The translations under genes and the position numbers were made by a program. Shown here piece after piece: positions 10,790-22,225 of a stretch of DNA of 64,000 nt. How positions within the stretch are numbered: the stretch's first letter is position 1; each line of letters opens with the position of its first letter. Under the pieces are notes generated by a model, which made no database searches, had not been told where the DNA came from, and worked only from the letters and a program-made list of their open reading frames with translations. This DNA is from Agrostemma githago (taxonomy: Eukaryota; Streptophyta; Magnoliopsida; Caryophyllales; Caryophyllaceae), in assembly GCA_958450325.1 (NCBI GenBank), contig OY288244.1, positions 35,153,424 through 35,217,423 of the forward strand, written 5' to 3'.

Positions 10790-11990
10790 CTGTTTCACCA
10801 GCTTACACCCGTCTTTGATGGGTATACCATGTTCATCTATTTCCCGATCTATCCGCGGCATGTCCTTGTAGGACTATGTGAAGACATTTTTTAACTCTTG
10901 GAAGAGGTTTGTGAATTGTTGTCTCTCCTCGGGATCTAAAGATAACCCGATCTTAAGCATCTGGGGCTCTAAGGTGGTTCCCACGTTGATGGACTCGGTT
11001 TCTTCGATTACCGGGTCTCGGGATTCCCATTGCTCTAGTTACTCGATCAGATGCGGAGGTAAGGATACATGTTCGTTGAGTTTCTCAATGTCATTGCATA
11101 TAATATTTTTGAAATTGAAAGCATTTTGAAAATAAGACAAGTCGTAAGCAGAACGGTTATTGTTATTATTGATAGTAAATTTGGAAAACAACTCAAAGAG
11201 AGCGGCCATCTGATCATTGGTCAGAGGCAGGATTGGGAGTGCCCTCGGGACAGACCCCGAGGCTCCAGTGGAAGTGACTACAGGGAGAGGGGTTACAGAC
11301 TGGAATCTAGCACCAGACCCTCTAGACTCTGACTCAGCCTCATACTCAGACTCAAACTCAGTGTCCGGCATGTGTCCTTCACCGGTGGTCAGCTTGTAGA
11401 CTCGACCCTGGTTGTCGTTCCACTTGATAGTCTTCCTCCATGCCCTTGTCCCGGTATCAGAGCCGACTTTAGAGATTAGCTTCGTGGGATCGAACCTGTT
11501 GCTTCGGAGGATCAGGTTCACCTAGTCTTCTTTAGGGGTCGGGACAGCCTTGTCTTCCCCAAATAGGAGCCCCAGCACGGGCTCGGCATTTTTAGCACCC
11601 TCCTTGGATTCAGACTGGATGAGGGCAAATATTTCATCAGGAATGTAGTTGCATTCCTGAGCCAATTTGGTCTCGGGATATGTGATGGTGGGTTGGTAGA
11701 GACCAACTTGGACAACCCCGAATACGTGAGTAACAAAGTAGTTAGTTAGTCTTGGGTTGTAAGGGCCCAAGTAGGTACCCTTAATGATGTTGCAGGCCTT
11801 CTCAATACCTGCCCGGACCACATTTCCCGGGGTCATAGCGTACCCTAAGCCGAAGCGAGACTCTCCGTCATTCAGGACTTCAATAATCGATCTTCTCAGC
11901 TGGAAGATATGGCCTCGAAGTAGCTTTCGGTAAATACCCCAAATTCTGTAGCATCGTATCGATGTTAGTGGTGAAATAAGGCCTAAAGAG
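10790..11990 (-). pseudogene. Tat-1 pol linker between protease and reverse transcriptase
   Basis: Minus-strand frames at 11836-11522 and 11521-11039 are in register, separated by a stop. They encode an acidic linker including MTPGNVVRAGIEKACNI, which resembles the conserved glycine-rich segment after the protease in Tat pol. Nearer the CACTA junction the sequence reads LSLDPEERQQF, then YKDMPRIDREI and KQK, the conserved lead-in to the Tat reverse transcriptase. A stop at about 10877 replaces the Trp usually found before SY-DMP. A frameshift also separates this segment from the protease frame ending at 11991. Confidence 0.75.
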
Positions 11991-12520
11991 CTATTCCTCT
12001 TCGATCATCCCTACAAAGTCGAACCCTCGGAGGTCCGTACGGCCCGGGGCGTTGCAGCTAGCCACAGTTATGGGGGTTACCTCCAAAGTAATGACACCAT
12101 CTTGCAGGGGTAGCTTCACTTTGACCGCATGGATCCATGCCCTCCCGAGAAGCAGGTTGAAAGAGGAGGTGACATCGATCACCTGGAACTCTAACTCTTT
12201 CTCAATTGCGCCTGTTATAATTGTTAGCTTAACGGCCCCAGCAACCGACTTCGAGCTTCAATCAAAAGCCTAGATAGTCTGCAAAGTTTGAAGGTAATCG
12301 GCCTCGATAATGTCGAGGGTTTTGGCGGTCTTTAAGGGAAGGACATTCACAGCAGACCCGTCATCAATTAGGGTCATCGGGAGATACTTCCCTTGGCAGA
12401 TCACCGTGATGTATATGGTCAAGTTATGAGTGGCCCCGAATGGTGGCAGGTCGGACTCAGAGAAGGTGATTAACGGGCCTTCTTCTTTGGATTTGCCCTT
12501 GAGATGAGACATGACGGTGG
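11991..12520 (-). pseudogene. Tat-1 retroviral-type aspartic protease region
   Basis: The minus strand encodes ITFSESDLPPFGATHN, then the active-site region TLIDDGSAVNVLP (Tat proteases have D-x-GS rather than the common D-[ST]-G), and further on SFNLLLGRAWIHA, matching the NLLLGRPWIH segment of the lineage. A stop lies between the two halves near 12270. The enzyme would cut the Gag-Pol polyprotein. Coding resumes directly at the CTACC duplication of Tat-2; bases 12521-12593 of the apparent ORF are LTR and not part of the gene. Confidence 0.82.
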
Positions 12521-12525
12521 CTACC
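12521..12525. repeat. Target-site duplication CTACC, left copy, of Tat-2
   Basis: CTACC directly precedes the LTR terminus TGTGGATG and is repeated at 27217-27221 after TGTCTACA. Tat-1 gag coding ends on one side and protease coding begins on the other. Confidence 0.88.
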
Positions 12526-14723
12526 TGTGGATGTCCGTCCCGCACCGTTCGGAGCCCCGCACGCGCCCGCGTGGGACCAAACCAGTTTTCCAATGGCGGC
12601 GGCCACCCACGTGGTCCCCTCCTGGTCGGGGGTCGGTCTGATCTTGCGTACGGGGCAATGTCTTGGACCTCAATTTGGATGACAAACCGGACTTGTACTG
12701 GACGAGAGCGTCCGCCCGTGCTTTCCGTTTGTTGTCGATCGAGCCGTGGTTGTAAATGTCTAAAGGCCGATATGTTTGGTAAGGCGACCTATTTACTAAA
12801 CTGAATTCGTTGCCGATTTGTGGAGTTGCCACCGAGTCAATTATGGTGACTCAGAAACCATTCAAGTCAACTTTGATCCTTAGCCGGCTCAAAGAAGAGG
12901 GGCACGGGACCTAAAGATAAAGACTTGTACCCTTAAGAACTATGTGCCTGGAATGACTCTCATTGCCAATGGTTTCGGACATCAGGAAACCGTCAATTCT
13001 GAGTAAGGGGTGAGGGTATGTATTGGGAAGCCATTATCCGATAGACATCGACACCCAATCCCGCCCGCACTATAGCGGCCTCTACTAATCAATTGGTGAG
13101 CTGATAACTTTATTCCTTTGTTGTGGTGGAAGTACCGTAACGTCCATTGTTTTCACCCTATATCTTTTGCTATGTCGGTTGTTTAAGGATAGGTAAGTTT
13201 TATCGTCAAAGTAGTTGTGTTTACATTATTTGCATGCAATTTCACGTGACAAGCAGGCCATGAAAAGATGCACATAGAAGAGTAAAGAGTACTAGTATTA
13301 TACGTATTAGCAAGTCAGTTTTAACGCGATAATACGGATATTAGTCGTTCTCGTGGAGTCGTGGTACACCTTACCCGGTATTCTGCTTAAGATGCGTCGG
13401 CTCGGTATTAATAGGGATGCATCGAACCACACACGGTGAGTACCGGGACTAATACGGAACCTGGCCATCGTTTTGTTCAATTTTAGTTGATTTACATTTT
13501 GAATTCCGTGTTAGGTGATTTAGCATGCGATTATAAGGTCATAAAAGCAATAAATCATACAAAAAACTGTAAATGCGAAATGTAAGTAAATCACATAGTG
13601 AGGAGTTGCACCCTCGGAGTATACGCTAAACGGGATGCGATGCATAGATAGTGGAGAACGGATCTCGGAAATACTCGGGTCTACTTAGGGTATTTTAGTT
13701 TATGGTAGAAGTTGGGACATTACGTGTCTTAGTAGGTGTGACGGACGTAGTGTCCACGTTTGACATTATCATAGTGCATAATGAAAGTGCAAGAATGTAA
13801 AGTTTTGTTTAGATGACAATCTAGTGACGATTCGACTTCACAGGCGGATCCTCCTAGCTTTTCTGGTGATTTTGGCAGAGTTCCGTTACCATTGGACCCT
13901 CCCGCGGTTAATCCGGCAGAGCTCCGCTACTATTTGCTAGTTCTACGGCTAATCCGGCAGAACTTCGTTTAGACTCGGGGTAGCTAGTCGAACACAGGCG
14001 CTTCGAGATCGAGTGGGGTGCTCGAAGGTGAGGAGTAGCATCGATTTCGCTTATTGGAACTACGATCGAGTGGATCGTTTGACTTAGGTGTCGGAGTGCG
14101 AGCCCTTAGCCAGAAAAGAGAGGGAAGAACGAGTTGTGTAGAAGTAGGCACGAACTCACGATTGTGTGTCGAATGAATGAGGTGGGGGGGGGTATTTATA
14201 GGTGTTTTCGGTCCTCGTCACCCATATGGACGCTCGGTGTCCATCGGCTCAGACTTCAGACGCCTGGTATGAGGCAGTTCAGTCTTCAGGCGCCAGAGCT
14301 CAAGCTGTCGATGTTTTAAAGATCCGATATCAAAACTTTCCAAAACGGAGAAGATGCATATCTTAGTCTTTCTTGGAGGTTAAGGCTTCCCTTTAGCCCT
14401 AGCGCATTGAGCACCGAGTGGGCTTTGGGTGCGCGTCCCGAGGTTCGCTCAGCCCGACACGTTGACTCGGGTTTGAATTTCTATATTTCGGGACCGATTC
14501 GGGGCCCTGGTGTCGGAATTAACTCTAATTAGTGTCGACGCGATCGAAATGACACGAATAAGGCTACCTCGATGTTAATTTAATTTTTCCAAGTAGTTAT
14601 TTGTTCAGTTCTATAGAAAAACTATCTAAAACATCGCGAACCCGTGTCGCATTGCAGTCCGATCGTCATCAGGTGTCTGTTGGGCACTTCTGCAGCCACC
14701 AGGTCCATATCTGGGTGTCTACA
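12526..14723 (-). repeat. Tat-2 3' LTR (left), 2198 bp
   Basis: In minus orientation it begins TGTAGACACCCAG and ends CATCCACA. A TATA box (TATAAATACC on the minus strand) lies at about 14192-14200, with GC-rich near-palindromes just upstream (CAGGCGCCAGAG, GGACGCTCGGTGTCC; 14227-14310). The U5 side (12815-13090) shares a block with the other Tat LTRs of the window, including GGAGT[CT]GCCACCGA and CCCGCCCGCACT...GCGGCCTCTACTA. Small ORFs inside are not genes. Confidence 0.88.
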
Positions 14724-14737
14724 GAAGCCCCCACTTT
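14724..14737 (-). promoter_or_regulatory. Polypurine tract of Tat-2
   Basis: AAAGTGGGGGCTTC on the minus strand directly abuts the LTR start TGTAGACACCC. Such a tract primes plus-strand DNA synthesis. Confidence 0.75.
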
Positions 14738-15036
14738 GACTGAGGCTTGGACAAGGCAAAAGTCAGAGTATAGCCACCCAGGCCAATCGAGGATTACGAC
14801 CCGAGGGCTGTCCGTTCGGGTCGTTTTAAGTCCCTTAGACTACATGGTGAGGCTCGCCAACCAAGGCTTAGAAATCATAACTGACGTCTTCGCCTGTGGT
14901 TGCCCGTTGGGGCTCGGGCCCATGATTGTCGTATCGTCTCGGGTTTGCTGTTTTAGTTGTTTCGGACTTTTTGCTTTGGTATTTATTGGTGTCTTAGTTT
15001 TGATTTAATCCCTTGTGGGTGGTTGCATTAAGTTAG
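14738..15036. other. Tat-2 3' untranslated segment
   Basis: Mixed-composition sequence between the purine tract and the first tandem-repeat block. An open frame at 14601-15008 crosses the LTR border and is not credible. Nothing else recognised. Confidence 0.5.
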
Positions 15037-15405
15037 ATTTGTCCCTCCCGAGCGGCTGCGTTAGCTTTATCCTTCTCGGGTGGCTGCGTTAGATTTATCC
15101 CTCTCGGGTGGCTACGTTAGATTTATCCCTCTATGGTGGGTGCGTTAGATTTATCCCTCTCGGGTGGCTGCGTTAGATTTGTCCCTCTCGGGTGGCTGCG
15201 TTAGATTTATTCCTCTCGGGTGGCTGCGTTAGATTTATCCCTCTCGGGTGGCTGCGTCAGATTTATCCCTCCCGGGTGGCTGCTTCAGATTTATCCCTTC
15301 CGGGTGGCCGCGTTAGATTTATCCCTCTCGGGTGGCTGCGTTAGATTTATCCCTCCCGGGTGGCTGCGTTAGATTTATCCCTCTCGGGTGGCTGCGTTAG
15401 ATTTT
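15037..15405. repeat. 28-bp tandem repeat block, about 13 copies
   Basis: Units share the core CTCTCGGGTGGCTGCG followed by TTAGATTTATCC; the period is 28 bases through almost the whole block. Most copies differ by one to three bases, and one (about 15128-15140) by four. A degenerate copy precedes the block. Confidence 0.9.
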
Positions 15406-15430
15406 AGTTTTATTTTCTTCGGAATAGGAT

Positions 15431-16080
15431 CCCATCCATTCCTGGACTTTTGCTTTCTTTGGGATAGTTTCTGAATATCCCTGGACTATTGCTGAGACTA
15501 TCCCTAGACTATTGCTTTCTTCTGGATAGTTTCTGACTATCCCTGGACTATTTCTTTCTTCGGGATATTTGCTGACTATCTCTGGCCTATTGCTTTCTTC
15601 GGGAAAGTTTCTGACTACCCCTGGCCTATTGTTTTCTTCGGGAAAGTTTCTGACTATCCCTGGCCTCCTCGTAAAAGTTTCTGACTAACCCTAGTCTATT
15701 GCTTCCTTCGGGAAAGTTTCTGACTAACCCTGGTCTATTGCTTCCTTCGGGAAACTTTCTGACTAACCCTGGTCTATTGCTTTCTTTGGGAAAGTTTCTA
15801 ACTAACCCTAGTCTATTGATTTCTTCGGGAAAGTTTCTGACTAACCTTGGTCTATTACTTCCTTCGGAAAAGTTTCTGACTATTTCTGGTCTATTTCTTT
15901 CTTTAGGAAAGTTTCTGACTAACCCTGGTCGATTATTTTCTTCGGGAAAGTTTCTGACTAACCCTGGTCTATTGTTTTCTTCGGGAAAGTTTCTGACTAA
16001 CCCTGGTCTATTGCTTTCTTCGGAAAAGTTTCTGACTATCCCTGGTCTATTGTTTTCTTCGGGAAAAGTTTTTGACTATC
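15431..16080. repeat. 39-bp tandem repeat block, about 16-17 copies
   Basis: Units share TTCGGGAAAGTTTCTGACTA followed by CCCTGG and CTATTGCTTTC. The 39-base period keeps one frame open over 128 codons (15699-16085), giving a 13-residue repeat SSGKFLTNPGLLL; I regard that as a consequence of the period. The array continues on the far side of the solo LTR at 19129-19145, which proves the LTR inserted into it. Tandem repeats at the 3' side are characteristic of Retand-like elements. Confidence 0.9.
16076..16080. repeat. Target-site duplication CTATC, left copy, of solo LTR-1
   Basis: CTATC precedes TGTAGACAC and is repeated at 19129-19133; the 39-bp array reads through when the LTR is removed. 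Confidence 0.88.
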
Positions 16081-16466
16081 TGTAGACACACGCATTTTGC
16101 CTGCTAGTGTCTATAGCAGTTCCCGACAAACACCCGATGATGATCGGACGTCAACGTGACTTAATACGCTCGAATACGGACTCGGAATCAATAGTATCCG
16201 ACGTGGGCATTTAGCGGAGTGCAAATATCTCAAAACCGACCTCAAATCCAGGCCCAGTTGGCCGTTTCCAATAAAATGAGACTAATTTGGGTCAAAACCG
16301 TCACCGGAAATAAAACCGTCTTTTGGCGACCGGGTCAAAACCCGGTCAAAGATGAATCCGACACAAAAAAACAGCCAAGTTCGCTTCTAGAAGCTTGTCC
16401 AACAAACAAATCTCATTCAAAAAAGTCAACAAATCATTCCCTAAATATACTACCTCCATTTTCACA

Positions 16467-16552
16467 TCCACTCGGTCGAGTAAGACCACGAACAGGCCGA
16501 ACCGGACTCGAACCGGGCACTCGATCGAGTATACACGCTCCACCTGATCGAG
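16467..16552 (+). promoter_or_regulatory. Palindrome cluster upstream of the TATA box in solo LTR-1
   Basis: Three copies of the ACTCGATCGAGT-type motif (variants ACTCGGTCGAGT and CCTGATCGAGTGG) lie within 115 bases upstream of TATAAATA (16578). They are likely protein-binding sites of the LTR promoter (inference). Confidence 0.6.
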
Positions 16553-16577
16553 TGGCCCTAAACCGGGGTATTGGTTC

Positions 16578-16585
16578 TATAAATA
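16578..16585 (+). promoter_or_regulatory. TATA box of solo LTR-1
   Basis: TATAAATA followed by CCCCGTCACCC. The equivalent box is present in the same place in the other LTRs of the group. Confidence 0.65.
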
Positions 16586-16987
16586 CCCCGTCACCCTAAG
16601 CCATTTCACAAGGCTTTTCCACCCCTAATCACTACAACAACATTCACAACACTTTTTCTACCTTTTTACCACCTTCACACAACTTTTTACCCTAATCACA
16701 CTACAACTTTACATACATCAACCATCAAACACACCTTACAAACATTCAATCATCCATCACCTACATACACACATACACATTCAAATTCTCGAGATCAAAA
16801 CTCGTCAAAGACACACACCATAACTCACCCTACATATCTCGACACTCCCGCGCTCCCGTCGCTATTACGAGTCCGTTTCCGAGACCAATTAAGCATGTAG
16901 GTTGAGGGTGTAATTCAAATCCCGACATCCTTTCTCCTTTCTCTTTTTTGATTTTTTATATATATATATATATTATATACTATATAC

Positions 16988-17122
<135 letters not shown>

Positions 17123-17934
17123 TAACTACTAACACTAACACTTTATTTCCGTTACTAACATTTTAATCTTGCTTCTAACATTTTATTTATCGCAATCTAA
17201 CATTTTATTTTATGTCAACTAACATCTAACATTTACTTATCGTATTCTAACCTCTAACATTTAATTATTGTCATTTACATTTTGTTATAATATTAATACC
17301 GCGTATAATTATTTAACAAAACTATTTTCAAAACGATCCGAGCAACGTCCGTTGAGGCTAAATTAACGATCGTAGGCCTTACGGTCAAATTACGATATTA
17401 AAATGCCGAGGACTTAAGTTTGCAACGACGGTCGAATTTTTGGGTTGAATATGTTTAATTACGAATTCCGCCTAAAGTCTATTTAATCCCTTTACAAGTC
17501 GTATTGGAGGTGGCGCCCTTCGAGGTGCGCCGCCCTAAACACTTAAGGGCGTAATAGATCGTGGAGATTCGTCGTTAAATATGTCCGACCACATTTCTTT
17601 CAAAATATTATTCTAAAGAATCATCGACAAATCGGATTAGGACGAAACCCATTGACGCCGAATTAATTGTCACATGATCCGAAAGGATTGATTACGACAT
17701 TATGACGCGGAGGGAATCGATATTTGTTCTAGCCCGATCAAACTCGATTTTGCAAATTCGCTCTAAATACTAGATGTCGGTTCTATAACCGAATGTCGAG
17801 TATGACGAGCCATCGAGATTTAAACTAATATAAATTGGACAATATTTATATTTAGCGTAATCGCATCTCGATTCAAAAACATAAAAGCTATAAAATGGGT
17901 CGTTTTAAAACACTAATTAAACACCCGTACAGAG

Positions 17935-18045
17935 GGCACTCGATCGAGTGCACAAGCCCACTCGATCGAGTAGCACACCAAAAACTGGCCAGTAGCTACC
18001 TTAAAGGCGCACTCGACCGAGTCCATGCCATGACTCGATCGAGTA
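17935..18045 (+). promoter_or_regulatory. Second palindrome cluster of solo LTR-1
   Basis: Four motifs: CACTCGATCGAGTG, CACTCGATCGAGTA, CACTCGACCGAGTC and ACTCGATCGAGT, about 1.36 kb downstream of the TATA box. Confidence 0.6.
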
Positions 18046-19128
18046 GGTCCTGTAGCCCAGTAATCCGAGAGCTTTAATGCAACATTCGAGCCTCGTCATT
18101 TTTTTTACGACTTTTAGTCGACACGTGTAAAGTCAATCACGTGATCTTACTTTTCAAAACTCATGCATAACATATCACTTAAAACGACTTTGATCGACGG
18201 TCTTGCACTATTAATCTTGTGTCGACGACTCTTTAGTCGTATCCGACACATAATTAATTTAGACTCTATTCCTCGATGTGATAAGTCGGGACAAGGCATC
18301 GGGATTCGGGATCGGGCTAGCATCACGCTTAGGTTCCATATCTCCGTCCTTCGCTTAATACGCAATATAATGCGTAATTAATCGAAGTTCGTCCATTTGC
18401 ACAACTTACGGTCTAGTTTATATTTATTATATACGGGTCCGTTTCTAGTTAACATTTGCTGCTTATAATTCAATTATTCTATTTTATTGCTCGTTGTATT
18501 GTGAATTCTGGGTTGTATTCCGCCCGTGTAATTTGTAATTTATTTACGAGTTTTCTATTATTTGATGTTTTCCATTTATTTATTTAAATGAACATCGCAT
18601 GCTAAATCACTTTGACGTGAATCAAGATGCATTAAAATGACGTAGTTAACCAATAATTTGCATGCTTAGCCGAAAACGTTGTTTGCATATCATTTTATCA
18701 TTTTACTAACGCGCGTACACGAACACGAACGGTGTCTTAGTAGAGGCCGCCATTGTGCGGGCGGGGATGGGTGTCCTTAGTGGGCTTCCCAACACGTACC
18801 CTCACCCCTTACTCAGAACCTCGGTTTCCGGATGCCCGAAACCGTTGGCGCACGAGAGTCATTTTATATACGAAAGCCGGTGTAAACGGTATCGGTATAA
18901 TAATGCAAAGGGACGAGCCCCATGAACTCTGAAATCGAAGTGGGCTTACTTTGTGTATAGCCCATGACAACATAGAGTGGGCTCGTATGGTTCCGAATAA
19001 CCACAAAATTCGGTGGCGACTCCATTTTGACTTAAATTTCGAACCCGAGAACAATCTCACCACGAGATTCATTCGCCTACCCAAACCCGCGTGTGGCCGC
19101 GTCGGGGTGGACCTACGTCATGTCCACA

Positions 19129-19133
19129 CTATC
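19129..19133. repeat. Target-site duplication CTATC, right copy, of solo LTR-1
   Basis: Follows CATGTCCACA and matches 16076-16080. Confidence 0.88.
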
Positions 19134-19564
19134 CCTGGCCTATTGACGAGTGGTTGTTTGGATTTAGTTATTGTTTTGCCTTTAAATTACTAGCGTTGAT
19201 GTGTAAGATCTTTGCATTAGTTCTTGGGCTTGCATTTGCTTATTGAATTATTCCGGGAATGTGCTGAAATAATAATCCCCCTGGGATGTAAATTGCGTGC
19301 TTATGGACTTACTAGGATAACATATTGCTTCGAGTGCTTTGGGGCTTGTTTTAGACTAACTGATTGCTTCGAGTGCTTTGGGATTGTAGATTTGTTTTGT
19401 TCATTTTATCACGCGGTCAAGCGCGAGCATTCTTATTAATTGTGGTTCTCGTGTTCATTTATTGTTGGGAGTCGATTTTGACTAGAGGAGGTTTTAAGGC
19501 TTGCTTTACGAGTTCGAATTTACTCCTAATTCCCTCGATTGGCATCTAAGACGGTGCGTGCTCG
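19134..19564. other. Tat-2 interior, no gene recognised
   Basis: T-rich sequence downstream of the tandem repeats and just upstream of the first antisense exon. A short duplication (ATTGCTTCGAGTGCTTTGGG at about 19324 and 19362) is visible. It may hold the promoter of the antisense ORF, but I see no clear TATA box. Confidence 0.4.
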
Positions 19565-20596
19565 TCCGGTTAGGTTTCCGTCGGGGATTGAATGTAGGTT
19601 GGCTCAGGCTAAGAGCACTATGAGTCATTACTCGTCGGAGAATGTGCTGGTGAACTAGTTGCGCCTTGCAGATGTAAGTTTCTTTCTTACAGTTTGTTTT
19701 ATTTAGTAGCCCCCAAGGTTTAGGATTATTGAAGTGTCGGTTTTGGTTTTATCGTTTGTTTTGTCCTATGGTCTAGTGTTTGCTTTCATTTTGAACGGTT
19801 CACTTTTCTTTTAGCTGGCCGACTCGACTGATGTTGTTCAGCCCCTAGACTTTCCCTTGACACTGCTCAGGGTCGATGTGGCTGGGGTAGCCTTTACTTA
19901 GCCTCTTTCTCCGTGTTCCGCTGAGGAGATGGAGGCTGGGATGGAGTGTCGTGACCGGGTATACCGGGTAAGTTTCGGTTTCTGTTTTGGATTCTAAGGG
20001 TTAGGTTTTGTTTGGCTAACTTGCGTGGTTTCACCTTTCAGGTTTCGTCGGCTTGCCATCAGTGGTTGTGGCAGGCTGCCAACTGCTTCAAGGTCTATGT
20101 CTTGAGGGTCTCCCATGACACTTCGGGACCTTAATCGGTAAGTGCGTGTACCTAGGGTTGGCTTTTAGATTGTTTGTGGGTTTTCCTTAAGTGCGGGTTA
20201 TGTTTGCAGGACATTCTCGATATGGTGGGACAGCTGGAGACTTGGGTGACCGAGCTTGAGGCGGAAGCGGTTGAGGCGCAACATCTCCTGCAATCTCGGG
20301 GCGACAAGATTGCTCAACTTAAGGAGCGGCTGGCTCGATCTCAGGGCGAGATCTCCGCACGGGGTGTGGCTAGTCATCGGGTTGATAGGGAGAGAGAGGC
20401 TGAGGGTGAGGCTACAGGTTGTGCTACGGGTGCTACTGAGGAGGTTGGAAAAGTTCCCGAGACAGTTACCCTAGGCATGTCGTCGGGAATGGTCGGTAGC
20501 GGCTCTCCTACCTTTGCTTTAGAGGACTTAGGTTTGGACGACAACATCAGTGAGTTAGTGATAGCCATCGATGTAGCTTCTATGGGTCCTCCCTAG
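19565..20596 (+). pseudogene. Degraded multi-exon antisense ORF of Tat-2 (coiled-coil protein)
   Basis: Four coding blocks are separated by good GT-AG introns: 19674-19814, 19968-20041 and 20138-20209, each with GTAAGT-type donors and a pyrimidine-rich CAG or TAG acceptor. The last exon (20210-20596) encodes a coiled coil rich in Leu, Glu and Arg (LETWVTELEAEAVEAQHLL ... IAQLKERLARSQGEI), then an acidic tail. In-frame stops in the first, second and third blocks show decay. It is antisense to Tat-2, as in Tat elements with an antisense ORF, where such proteins are of unknown function. A captured host gene cannot be excluded. Confidence 0.5.
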
Positions 20597-21789
20597 TCTT
20601 ATGAACTCAATTTGTGTATGAATTTGTAGGTTTTGCATATTTTCTTAAGATTTTTAGTGTTTGAATTAATTGGATTAGTCTTGTGTTTTCGTTTGGTGAA
20701 ATGTTGACCTAGATTGACAAGTAATCACTTCAAGTTCGGTTTGTTTGCGGTTTCGTGGTAGTTTAGGACGTTTTAGAATGCGTTGATATTGCATGATAGT
20801 ACGAAAATGCTTTTTCGGAATTCTTAAAATGAGTTAGTTTGAGCCGGAATTTGGATCAAGTAGTACGTCGATTAAAATGTATGAATCGAGACGTGTAAAG
20901 ATGTAATAAATGCTTTGCAGCTAAAGTGTATCAACCGAGTGCGTGTTCGGTGTTGGGAGACAAGTGTGACTGTCTCGACATTCATGTTTAAAATGAGGTA
21001 AGGAAAAAAATTTAGACCACTTTTGAAAATTTGTTAGACCACTCTTTACATCTTCGTGACAATGTCGTGCTGGACTAAAGACGCGAATTGACGATGTCAT
21101 TCGGGGCTAAAACACGCCTAGGTGGGGTAGCTTATCCCCCTAAAGAGAAAATAAACAAAACGCCTAAGTCTGGTGGATCCAAAGGATGTAATGTATTGTC
21201 CGCGTGGACCTGTCACTCTTGCGCGGACATTCCGGCTTTTGGAAAGGGGTTTAGCGACTTCATGAGGTCATTCCTGACGTCCGGGGTTGTCGGGTGTGAG
21301 AGAAGGGTTAAGGATTGTGGAGATGACCGTACTATAGAATAAGGAAGCTACGTGGGCTAATGTCGCTAAGCGCCCAACCAAAGACGGTGTTACCGATCCT
21401 AGTATTCGTCAGTTCATCTAAATGGGCCGAGACCGACAAGATCCATATTGAGAATGTGAGTGAGGAGGAGAAGTGGGATTGGCTGGGCTCGCATTTAGCT
21501 AGGGCGTTGAAAGCTTGTGTTCGGAGGGGCCGATGGTGAGAGACCCGAACAAGCACACCCGAATGGCGAGAAAAGGGGAAAGTCGGACCGGTAGAGCCCA
21601 GCGATTTAGTACTATGTTCTATTAATTGATATTATGTGGCGTATTAGTACTAGTTTTTGTGGGGTTTGCTTGGTATGTTGTCATTTTCCGGGGTGGCCAG
21701 ATGTTAGATGCTCGATGTAAAGGGCCTCGACAGAGGCTTGATTTAACTAACTTTGCATTAATGAGAAGCACATTTTCTTTTAATTTTTT
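20597..21789. other. Tat-2 interior downstream of the antisense ORF, no gene recognised
   Basis: Non-coding by composition. Short open frames on both strands (for example 21088-21342) show no family resemblance. The segment probably represents 3' untranslated sequence and eroded element interior. Confidence 0.4.
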
Positions 21790-22075
21790 TTGTGGTGGCT
21801 TGCAACTCGATTCTTCATTTTGCCTGGAGTGCCCTTTCGGGTTTTCACTCCATTCTCGGCTCACCTTTCGTTCTTTTTTATGGCCTTTTTTTTACGGCTC
21901 GCAACTCGATTCTTCATTTTGCCCAGGGCGCCCTTTCGGGTTTTCACCCCGTCCTCGGCCTGTAACTTTTGTTTTTGTTTTTGTTTTTTTTACGACGGCT
22001 CGCAACTCGTTTCTTCATTTTGCCCGGGGCGCCCTTTCGGGTTTCCACCCCGTCCTCGGCTCGTCGTTGGTGCTT
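21790..22075. repeat. Three imperfect tandem copies of a ~100-bp unit
   Basis: Each copy holds GCAACTCG.TTCTTCATTTTG, CGCCCTTTCGGGTTT and CACCCCGTCCTCGG, separated by T-rich spacers. Copies begin near 21803, 21900 and 22003. CCCTTTCGGG is partly palindromic. Confidence 0.8.
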
Positions 22076-22159
22076 TGTCATTAAAATCACTCGTTAATCG
22101 AAACATAGGGGGGTTCCGATTTACATGTGGATCGAGTAATCGATTTTGTCGTTTGGTTG

Positions 22160-22225
22160 GTCATACCCTTGGAAGGGTTGCCTACATATCCGTGTTTAGA
22201 CGGAATCAAACCATGTTCGTAGTTC
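22160..22225 (+). promoter_or_regulatory. Second copy of the CCTAC[GA]TATCC ... GGAATCAAACCA motif
   Basis: GGGTTGCCTACATATCC, a variable stretch, then GGAATCAAACCA and CGTAGTTC. It lies downstream of the antisense ORF, as the copy at 665-722 does in Tat-1. Confidence 0.55.

Noticed and set aside
12521..12593. N-terminal extension of the Tat-1 protease frame
   Set aside because: These bases are Tat-2 LTR and its TSD; the gene ends at 12520 and continues at 27222.
15037..16080. CRISPR-like or satellite gene array
   Set aside because: Direct tandem units without spacers, in a plant retroelement; not a CRISPR array.
15699..16085. 128-codon ORF with a 13-residue repeat
   Set aside because: A 39-bp tandem repeat is a multiple of three, so any stop-free unit stays open; no start context or homologue seen. 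Kept only as a repeat.
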